Positions 33,701-45,700 of a DNA stretch of 64,000 nucleotides are shown piece by piece. The notes under the pieces are model-generated. The model did not search any database and was not told the origin of the DNA. It was given only the letters and a program-made list of their open reading frames with translations. The stretch's first letter is position 1, and each line of letters starts with the position of its first letter. Origin of the DNA: Bradysia coprophila (Eukaryota > Arthropoda > Insecta > Diptera > Sciaridae); NCBI RefSeq assembly GCF_014529535.1, contig NW_023503670.1:558001-622000 (forward strand), in the 5' to 3' direction. The position numbers and the translations under genes are program-made.

Positions 33701-36700
33701 GTATTATACTATTTCGAAACAAGTGGCAACTCAACCAATTATTTTTACTGCGTTAATTTCTTGGTTAAACAAATTACACAAATTCTAAGTGACAACGATG
33801 AATATTTCGTCTTTCTATTCAATCATTCTTTTTCAATGAACCTGACCGTATCTACTGAGTCTAATTTAATCACGAACTTCGTTCAGTTACTCATAGCAAC
33901 TCACCTGTTTAAACATTTAAAAAAAAAACTTCAGATTAATCTACTCGCTAGTATATGAAGATGAGTCGTTTGCTTACTTAAGAGGCATGCTTCGAAAAAT
34001 TAATATTGGCGCAACCCGCCACACACATCTATTAACACATTCGTGGTCGTTTTTGCGGTCGTACATTTTTGAAAAAGAATTATTGTGAAAACGTATTTAT
34101 AATCAAAAATAAAATACGAATACACTAAGCTAAGCTTCCATGACCTTAAGAGGTTCCGAGCGTACGCTGAAATTGTAGCCTACATTTCTGCGTTTCGAAA
34201 TTTTTGATCGCTGATATCTTTTTACGAGAGCCCTTTTTGAAAAATGTACGACCACATTTTCGAGTAAAAATCAGCTTTGAATAAAAAATAAAATTGTCTG
34301 TGAAAGTTTCATATGCTTTGAGAAAACTGTACCGATGCCCCAAATTTGCATCAAAGGTACACTTTTGTCAAAGCACATGGAACTTTCACAGACAATTTTA
34401 TTTTTTATTCAAAGCTGACATATTTTTACTCGAAAATGTGGTCGTACATTTTTCAAAAAGGGCTCTCGTAAAAAGATATCAGCGATCAAAAATTTCGAAA
34501 CGCAGAAATGTAGGCTACAATTTCAGCGTACGCTTGGAAGCTCTTAACATGCTTAAAAGCATTGGACCATTTAAAAATTCGCAGCCTACATTTAGGCGGA
34601 AAATATTCTTTTTTTGAGTACAATTTTTTTTTTTCAAAGTAAAACCATTACAGCACGCAAAAATGTGTTAATTTCAAAGGAAAATTGGTTTGTGAGTCAT
34701 AACTTCGTACTCAAGTCCTTTCTGGAAAAGTGGGAATATCGTTTCATGTCAAGAAGTGCTGGCTTTCAGTAACAATGATAAAGTGGTAGGCCTACTATGA
34801 GAAAACTCAGAATTTGGGCCAATTTTAGTGAACTATTGCGTTTTCTCAACACAAACATTCATTATTTTCACTCAAAGCCAACACATTTTAACACAAAAAA
34901 ATGGTCCTACTTTTTCCAGAAAGGACGCTAGTACGAAGTTATCATCGAAAATATATTATTCATTCTTTCGCACAAATTTAGGCTTGTGCCGATTAGTTTT
35001 AAACCACTTGGAGAAACCTTGGCAGGATACATAAATTTACACAATCTGCAAAGGTTTCTCCAAGTGGGATAAATTATCACCCACAAACCAATTTTCCTTT
35101 AAAAGTAACACATTTTTGGGTGCTTTATTGGTTTTACTTTTAAAAAAAATATTTAATCAAAAAACGAAAATTTTCCGCCAAAGTGTAGATTAATGGTCCA
35201 TTTCTCTTAATTTTAGACTGATTTTTGTTGTTAGAAGTTCGCATAATTTCAGATAAATTGAGATAGTGTCAGTTGTATCAACATAGTACTATACTAAGTA
35301 CTGAATGTATAGAATTTTCTTCTGATAACTCATTCAACGCATAGGAAAAATGTGACTCGATATGTGTAGAAGATTCAAACACAAACGTAAAGACACTTGA
35401 TATTTCTGATTATTATTTACATCGACTGAAGAATAATGGGCACAAAGATAAGATTTTTTTTGTGTAAAATTAAATTGTTTAACATCTGAAACTGTTTCCA
35501 ATTTAGTTGATAACTAATTCAACTAGTAGATCATTGTGCTCAGAGATGTGACTAAGTTTAAAAAAAAAGTTTTGACAAAAGATTAGTACAATGGATAATT
35601 GTGTGCGGCGTGATACACTGTTTGTAAATGCTTCCACTTGACTTTTTATCGGTAATTAATTTTGTTTTAAAGAAATTGATAAAAAAACAAAATTTATCTT
35701 TTTAGAAGCTATAGTTATAATTGGAGTCAAGTGTTGAGCCCGTAAATTGCAAAATCCCATTTCAATCGTCTAATTGATTTTATTTAACGATCTAGCCTGG
35801 AAGCAACTTCAAAAACCAATGTTTTAACGAATGAAATAACACAACTTTACTACCGCACTAAACCGAAAGCAACAAAAAAGATTCATGTCAATAAAACTGA
35901 TCGTAAATTACATTGAAGCATTGTATCATTCATCATTCATTATGGTACAGCAACATTGGCACTTTCAGTATTTTGATAATCTAGAGAGTTTATTGAAATT
36001 AAATTCTGATTGCGACTTTGTCGATGAACTATGACTAAATTTGGTGTTGTTTGAGATGAAGTAAAAGCTTTTCTATCTAGTTAAAAAAACTTATTTCAAA
36101 AAAAGTAATAGACTCGATAACTGTACTTGTGATAAACTTTTCGTCCTCGAAGAAAAGGCATTTTATGGGATTTTCTGAAATCCGGTTATTTTTTGATCTA
36201 ACAATTTTCAGGGCAATGATTGCTACTGGTCGTTTTTTTGTCGATCTGATAGGAATTTCTGTTCGTAAAAGATTAATGGATGACTAAGATTACTCATAAA
36301 AAAATGTTGTACGAGAAAGACCTTACCATTCAAACTAGTTTCATATGAATCATATAAATCAAAAGCATCGCTACGAGCACATTACAAATGAGACATACCA
36401 TAAATTATACGATCAATTTGTATCTCATCTACATAATCCCAATTGACATATTATCCCCTGACTATAAAACAACGCTATAACCTTGTGCAAAACTAGTTTT
36501 CTTAATAAGCAATGCAAATACAATTACTGGATTATTACAAACGTTTGTTGACCGCACGAGGAAACGTGATTTTATATATTAATCATCCGCGAAAAAAAAA
36601 CCGTATTTGGGTAATTATACACTTCCGATTTTTCGTGCTTTCAGAATAAAACATTTGGCCCAGCGTATTTACAATTAACTTACGTTTGGGTCCGGCACTA

Positions 36701-39700
36701 ATGCTAATAGCTAATAAATCGATAACAAACAGAGTAGAGAGAGTTAACTCTATAACACAATTTGCTTCCGCTGATACATAGCATGGAATAATCTTTAGTG
36801 GAACCTACTACTGCTATTCATTTAGGAACTCAATTGACTCAGAAATCACAGCCCTTTCGCAATTAGTAAAAACTTCTACAATAACGGAAAAAGACATAGA
36901 GACGACGAGCATCTATAACAAAATGTTAGAAGAAATCCGTCTAGAATACTTTTACAATCGGCTTAGATCGAAAGTTAGCATCCACTTTGTATTCGTACCA
37001 CAGCTGTGGGATATAATAAACAAAGACAGCAACATTGACCGACGATAAGAAAAAAAAGTTATGAAAGCAAGAAAAGCCAACGATTAAAAGCTATGTTCTG
37101 AAGATTGATTTTTGCAAACGCTAATTTTCCTCTTCGATTGATAAGCTGTATATTAGCTAATGGATGTGATAAAACGCTCAAAGTATAAAGAATAAAAATT
37201 TTTGCCGGTTAGAAACAAACATTTAGTAGAAGTCAACAAACGTACATGACATTGATAGATGTTCATTGTTTCGATATACGCTTTATGTATATCAAAAAAA
37301 GTTATGTCTAATGTGTCTGGCTGTTGAAAGTAATTTCAAGTGGGAGTATCAGTTTATGAATAAGTTAACCAATTTTTTTTGGCTTTAACGCGTAGACGCT
37401 AGAAGTTTGTTCTGGACTTTGGCTCCTAACATTAGTTATTGATCAAGATTTTCGGAGGGTTATCGAAGGTATACGTATAAAGCACACTCGTTGGCGCCTA
37501 GATAATTTTTATTTGTAGCGGCGGCGCAATGTTTTTTTTTAAATGAAGTAATCAGATTATAGGGGTCATCTAAGGTAAAATAAACTTGTTCATTGCAATT
37601 TTACATATTTTTTTTAAATTACCATGATTTAACATTTAGTTGGAGTGGCCGGTGTCGATTATATAACTACGTAGAAATTATTTTCATGTCGATGATTAGT
37701 CAGTTTCTTTATGTAACCATTTTTTTGCAATAAATTCTTTAGCGTTAAATTATATGCATATAGTTGGTTAAGTATTAAATTTAAGTAAATAAACAGCGAA
37801 AATCTGCTTCTGAGTCAATTTATTTGCTCGCTTTTTTTATTGACACAGCATTCTTATTAGAATTGGTAATTTTATTCAATAATGCGACGACTAATTTTCT
37901 GTTTTATAATGTGACGTCGTTACTTCTGTCCCCATTGTAATTTAATGTAAATTTAAGCGATTGCGTTATGACTACCACATTGAATAAATTAGTAGGTTTC
38001 GGTCGGGGAATCCAGAAGAATAACAGAATCTACTACAATCTATGACGTAATACCTATATCTATAATACGTCATAGATGATGGTATGGTTCTGTTATTTTC
38101 TTCTTTATTCCCCGAAACCTAACTTAATTATTCAATGTGGTGGTTTTCTCATTAAGTATAAAAAAAGAATGTTTTTGATTAGTAAGATAACGCAATAATA
38201 TCCAAATCGATAGCGTGGTTGACGTGAAAAAAAAACAATTCTTGCTGAGTCACTGCTCATAATTTCAATCGATCGTCGAGAGCTTCATTAAAATTCAATT
38301 GAAGTTAAATTATGAAATAATAGTGCTTCAGAGACCAACAATTTCGTACAATTAATCAGTAAATATAGTTCTGTACGGTCATTATAATTAACTAAACATA
38401 CCATGGCTCGGTACGCTACATACAACCAAAAATACAAATAAATAGTCACCTTGACGTTCACACGATATTAATTTATTATTTTTTTGAAAAGAGCAAAGTT
38501 TTCGGTACAGAAAAAGACCGTTTTTAGTACTAAAAATGGTTTTACATATGTTAACCTTTGACAGACGTCTAAGACATCAGTTATCGCCAGCGATAAAAAA
38601 CAACGATGAACTCTTACTAGCGTTCACTTCCATACCGAAATGAATGGTAAATAACTATTTTGGATGAAGAAACAAATCCTTACAGTCTGTGCAGAGCAAG
38701 GTACACCCACACACAAAACCAAATCGTGTCATAAATATGCCAGTAAAAGCGGGATTTTATTTTGTAAAGATTTGAGTACAGGAATATTTTTGGCCTAGGC
38801 GTAAAAGCATAGTGTTTCTGATATTGAATTAACAAACAAAAGAGAACTGAATTAAGCTCTGCTTTTTATTGTAAATTGATGTATTGAAAATCCAAGTGTT
38901 TAATCTTTCCTTAATTTATCCCGTTAAGACTGCCATTCCATTTATGTACGAATCGAATCCACACACAGCACATACACTGCCACTAAATGTATCAGTAATT
39001 TCGTCTACAAATCGTCCACTCAGAAACAGTATTTTGTCCACTTTCTAAAACATATTTGATCATCAATAATTAAACTGAGATGATAACAGATCATTTCCTG
39101 CTATTGTACCTTATTAAGAAAGGTGCCGTGGTCGGTAATGATTTGGACTCTATCACCCTTTTTCAACTTTCCAGACAATATCCTGCCAAACGCGTATCTG
39201 CGACCGTAATCATTCGTCTGCAGTGTTTTGGTGATTTGCATGACTAATTTTCCCTGTTCGTGACCCTCTTTCGTCGCACTAATAATTCTCTGATCACTGC
39301 CCCGATAAATAACATCAAATCGATATGACTGTGCTGCTGGTGGAGACGGAAAATGGGGTACAACCAATGGTAACAGGCAACTTGCAACTGGGCACCACTT
39401 TTTCATTATTTTACGAAGCAAAGTGGTACCGCATCTTTCTTTCTCATGATCTTCGAGGTGGATTGGTAGCTTCGATATAATGTTTTCGATTTCTTTTCTG
39501 TTATTTTGTGCTATTGCTTCGTAGAGTTTATGAATCGGTTTAAGGATGAACTGGACAAAAGATCGCTCATATGTGTCGTCTCTTTTCACTTTTGACCACT
39601 TTTTTTCCTGTTGACAAATTGGTGAGTGACTTGAAAAAAACTAAGGAAAACAGAAAAGAAACTAACCGCGAAAGAGTAGAAGTGGTCTCCCCATAGCTTC

Positions 39701-42700
39701 TCGGCCAGTGTTGTCGATTCTAATTTATTGAATGATTTCGCATAAATTTCAGCAAAACTATGCAAATTGAACGCCCAACCTTGACCTATACATCCAAAGA
39801 CAATACTTGACATAACATCGATGGAATACAAATTGTCATTCGAATGCTGCTGAATTAAATGCTTCATTGCGTGTATTGTATCGTAAAGTTCGCTGTATAA
39901 AAATTCTAGATTCGCTTCAGTTATCGTTGACAAATTGGCATCGACATTATTCATATTCACGAATAGAATTATTTTCAATTTTTCATTAATTGCGTTCTGA
40001 ATTAATGTTTCCATGTTGGCATTTACATTTAGATCCGAATCAACGACGATAATTACTCCATCGGCAATTACCACTTCATGCATACCGTTTTCATTAGCTC
40101 TCTTAATTACATTAACTACGTATTGATTATGAAGCTCATCAGCGTCGTCGCTTTTGTCACCTACTGTTGTGTGCAGACTTGCACATACGGGATCGACACT
40201 CACTTCTCTTGGATTGCACTCAACCCAAGGTGCATAGGGTGGAAAATTCTAAATGATTAAGAGAAGGTGTTGCATTCAATTTTCATAATGGCAAAACAAA
40301 GATTTGAGCAAATTCCGTACATCAGCAACCGTAATACCTGATGCAGCCAAGAGACTATCAGTCAGAGTCTCGGAATCATCATCAGACAATCCTATGATTG
40401 ATATATTCCTGACATTGGAACGATTGTTTAGCAGTTTTGTAATGTCTGTCATTAACAGGCGGACCTAGAAGAATTTTTTAATCTTTTTGGGAAACGGATC
40501 GGTTTTGTAAAGAATCTGAAAAACTCACCATTTCTTTGTGAATTTTATGACACTCCCGAAATATAAACGGTATCGACCTTCACGAATCATCTGTAAAACA
40601 GTTACGGTATAGAATATTGTAGTGTGGTGCAGCACCATCTGTATAAATATATTGTACAGACGCACATAAAGTAAAATGTTACACACGACGTCAAAATTTT
40701 CACATTTTATTTGCTGAAAAGTCTGCTAATGAAACTGTGAATTTCTTGGTTTATAATAAAAATCGAAGTTAGAAGGTGTGCGGAGTGTACCCGAAATAAA
40801 TATAATTTCGAATGACGTCAAAGAATATTCACATAAATAACATTTTGAATGTACACAGACAGCTTGAACGAACTATGCTCGGACAGTAGCAATCTCGGTA
40901 GCAAGATTTCTTTAAGAAATAATTTTTTTTATTAACATTGCCTCAGCAGAAAATATTTCAATTGCATTTTTAATAGCAAGTTATTATGGCTGTCGATTCG
41001 GGCGTCGGAAATTGGATTGGGAATATCAAAGCAGTTCGGAAGCACAGAGCGTGTATATTGATGTGTAGGAAAACATTTGACATTTAAAGTATTTTAAGGT
41101 AAAAATTCATTCAAATAACACTCCATTACCCCAATCCTGCTTTTCGAAAGGGCAAATGTATTATGGGTGGAATTTTGTGAACAAAATTTGTTTCTTCTAT
41201 TTTTACAACATTTTTCCTGTCGTTTAAATGCGACATAACAATGTTATGATTCAAAGTATTGCCAATTGTTTGATCAAAGAATTTTGTAATTCATTCGATT
41301 ATTGACAAAGCTTAACGTTTTGCACTATTTGAGAGAACACTAGTCAGAGCTTAACATTTCTTTTCGTCTATAACAAATGACGAACAGTTTCTAAAAGGTT
41401 TTCATTGTACTGCCACATTCAATTTATTGCCATTGACTACACGTGTAGTATTTGAACAAGTAAAATAAAATGTAAAATATTTGCTCAATTGGAATAAGAC
41501 TGTTCCGGTAAACTAAAGTATTTTTTATGTCATTGTTGTCAGTTAATTTATCTGATCAAACCTAATTATTTAATGTGTACAATAGACATCAATGGGTGGG
41601 TATAATTACTACCTGTTCATAACGAACGCTGAATTTTTCATTATTGTTGATTCAGTAGAATCTACAATTTTAATGCAATTGAGTAATTAGAAACAGCTAA
41701 GTAACCCCCGTTATAGATAAAGTTTGAAATTCCCCACCATTCAAATCCAATTCCGTTTGTCTATAACGGTCATACGAGTGACATAAGACAACTTTATCAC
41801 AAATCGCCTGTGTGTATTTAATTCACTTATCAGTAAAAACATAGTTTGTAGATTCGAGCTATGATTAGTTGACAATTTGACATACGTTATGTGTAACGCG
41901 ATACGAATTAATATCAGAGGAATGTGAGAAATGATTTTTTAATGTGAAACAAAGAGTCCGATTAAAGTCAATTTCGTCAATGGTTTTCGAATTTTTTATG
42001 TTTGACAGTTAGACAAAGGTAGCGCAATGAAAGGCATAATAATATTCCGCGACACTAGGTCCCACCTTTTGGGCGGGTCAGGTCCCTTGACTGACAATTT
42101 TTTCAATATATTTTTTATCGATTTCATTGTTGAACTTCCGAAGCATCACTGATACAAATGCCTACATTTGATCCCAATTTATTTTTACATATTCCTAAAA
42201 AATTGTCAAATTTAGAACATTTAGAACAATATCGATTACTCTATACACTGAGCGAAATTTCCCACGTGCTATGCGTATATTATTCGTGCCCCCTGTTAAA
42301 AAGTGCGGGCTCGAATATAATACGTCCAAGACGTATTTGGCTTTGACAGAGATTTAAAAATATGAATATGGTGTATTATTAACAGTTTACAGTAGTTATT
42401 ATACATTTTAGCAATTATTGGTAACAAATGCTTCAAATTTAAAATTGGCTTCTTCGGGAATTGAACCGGGGACCTCTCGATCATGAGCCAACGATCTTTC
42501 TAATGTTGCAGTATAATATTGTTGGTTGACATTTCTTATTGTTGAACCGTACTTTGAAAGCCATAAACGTGTGTGGCGTATAAGTTACGCAGAGCATGTT
42601 ATAACGTAATGCACACAAAAACTACTTCATAAAAAATGAAAGTATTTTGACGAGTATTTTTCTAATTTACATTTTCTTCGTGTTAAGAAATATAAATATG

Positions 42701-45700
42701 ATCCAAATTCAATGTTTAGGACCAGCATCCACTATATACGTTTATCATACGTGATGTGCGTTTAACTTCCATCCCACTCGTAAGTTATTCTCATTCCACG
42801 TACATCATCACCACAATACGTAACACATGAATATTCAAATCTGACAATCGAAATACGCTACTACGTTTTCAACGTGTTCCACGTATAGAAAACATTGTCC
42901 ATGTATCATATACGTCAATGATGTATATCATACCGTTCCGACGAATTTTACAACAAAATTTGACAGAAAAAGTTCTTCAAATAAACCTTCGAACGTAAGA
43001 CCGAATGATCTTTGAGTTCTCATTTTTCTAATAAATTTGCAGCAAGATTTTCAATCAACCATAAGTCGTAAATAAAATGCGACTCGTGTGAATTACGGCC
43101 CTCGCTCCGCTCTGGCCGCAAACTTCCCACTCGTATGAGCTATCTATTATTCTGTTTGATTGCCATTTTGTCTTTAATCAGAGTAGATGCGAAGTTTTTC
43201 GAATGTGGAACGATGAGAGGACTCTTTCACTTTGGTAATAGTTATTTATACTACAAGAACTTTAAAGGGTGTTTTATGTTCGAGGAATGGTAAATGGTTC
43301 GAGACGAAGTCGAGAACCTATTTGCCATTTCGAGAACATAAACACCCTTACAGTTCTTGTAGCATAAAATTTTTTATATATTGAGCGCTTAAACGCACTT
43401 TATTTGACCAAAAACAAAACACACATTCTGTGTGCATATAAACGCGTCATCTATGTGCCTTTACAGTTCAACTATAAAACTTATATACTCGACTATAAAG
43501 CTTATGTATTGGCTTATGTATTTGATGTTTATACGCGAATCGCAAAGCCTTCTTTATATCGAGGTTTGCGGTCAGATAAAGTGCGTTTTTAGCCCCGTAC
43601 GAAGTACTGGGGGCTTATAAGATTAATATGCCGTTTGTAACATGTTGAATTGGGAGCAGACGGTAAGGGCAAAGCGTTTGTCTATGTTCATAGATAACGA
43701 ATCCACAATAAAAACAATGTCCGTCTGTCCGTCTGTCTGTCTGTCTGTCTGTCTGTGACCCCTATAACTTGAGTAAATCACAACCTTTTTTGAAAATTCT
43801 TTTTTTCCCAGTTTGGTAATGTCAAAAGAAAGGCTAAGTTCGAAGATGGGCGATTTCGGGTCGACCCCTCCCGAGCTGGGGCCCAATAAGCGAATTAAGG
43901 CTTTTCGATGATATCTCCGGAAATTTAAACGCTACACTTGTAAGTAATGAAAGGTATTTACAATACCAATCGACAAAAAAAAAGTTCATGGAAATTGGAT
44001 GATCGACTCGTGAGCCCATGATGTGAACCAGGTACAGGGCGGGAAGCAGTTTTTGCTTGTAGGTCGGCAAAATTTGAACGAATTTTGCTTTATTAGATAG
44101 GTATTGAACGTACCAATCAGGGAAAAAAAAGTTTATGAAATTTGGTTGACCAGAGCGTGAGCTAGGTCCCTTGGAGTGAGCTCATATCCGGCTACTCGGC
44201 AGTAAAGTGAACGTGGCAATATCTCGAGTAAATTTTGACCGAATTTCATGATTTTTTTTTGTTTGATTGGTATTGACGAATGCAAAGCGTTACTACTATT
44301 TCCGGTTTCCTAACAAAATGGCTGCCGACGGCCATATTGGATTTTATTAAAATCGATATAAATCGGTAAAAATGAAGTGAAATTCATCCGTTTTCGCCAA
44401 TTTTTGTAAAATCTGAGATGTACTTGCACACCAAATAGCGTGTTGTGGAAAAATTTCTAGAATTAGGTCCTTGGACTGAGGCCGCTAGTCGGCCCTAAGT
44501 GTTTTTTGCACATAAATCGAGTAAATCTCAACCGATTTTGCTAGTTTTTGTTTCATTTGAGAGATAATTGAATACCGAATGGAAAGTTAGCAAAAAATTT
44601 TGGATTTCTAAAATAATGTCGTAAATTGTTGGTTTTATTTGAGAGGTACTTCGTACGGGCTTTCGTAATTGCGCTATGCGCAATTTTAAAAATGAACACT
44701 TTCAGTAAATTTGACCATGCCCAACTTCGGCTAGGTGGGCAATAATGTCAAGGACACAATCGGGTTGCGGAAGCATTTTGGTAACAGACGCATAAGAGTG
44801 TTGTAGACGTATTAGGGTTACGAGCGTATTAGGGCTACGGACGTATTATGGTTACGGACGAAATAGAATTACAGGATTGTACGGGGCTCAGTCGCAGCAA
44901 ACGCTCCGACTGTTCTGATGCCTTGTTTAAGCGAGAAATATATAAAAAAAATTAAAAAAACGCGACGTCACTTACTAAATTTGCAAAACCTTCACTCGTG
45001 AATAAAATATGGTAATATTTACTGCATTTTAAATGAAACGACTAATAAACGACCGATAAATTAATTTAAATTTTTTTGGCGTTTCTTCACTTATGTCATT
45101 TTTTTCGTCGAACGAACAGAACGCCTTCTCATTACATTTCTTAGAAGGATGAATTCCTTAGGAACGATCAAAATGCCTTCTCGTTACATTTTGTAAAAGG
45201 ATGAATTCCCTAGGAACGGACAAAACGCCTTCTAATTGCAAAACGCCTTCTCGTTACATTTTGTAAAAGGATGAATTCACAAGGAACGAACAAAACGCCT
45301 TCTCGTTACATTTTGTAAAAGGATGAATTCCCTAGGAACGAACAAAATGCCTTCTCGTTACATTTTGTAAAAGGATGAATTCCCTAGGAACGGACAAAAC
45401 GCCTTCTCGTTACATTTTGTAAAAGGATGAATTCCCTAGGAACGAACAAAACGCCTTCTCGTTAAATTTCGTAAAAGAATGAATTCCCTAGGAACGGACA
45501 AAACGCCTTCTCATTACATTTCGTTGAAGGATGAATTTTCTAAGAACCTTTGCTTTATATTACCAAAATCGACAAAACGTGAAAGAAAGACGATTTTTTA
45601 TCTTTTACTGATTTACTGAAGAGGTGCCAGCGACATGTAAAACATTTCTATCGGTATTTTATTATTTTTTATCGGTAAAGTTGAATTTTTCTATCGGTCG

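Noticed and set aside
42446-42503. Functional tRNA gene
   Set aside because: Only the 3' half resembles a tRNA; no D arm or matching 5' acceptor strand.
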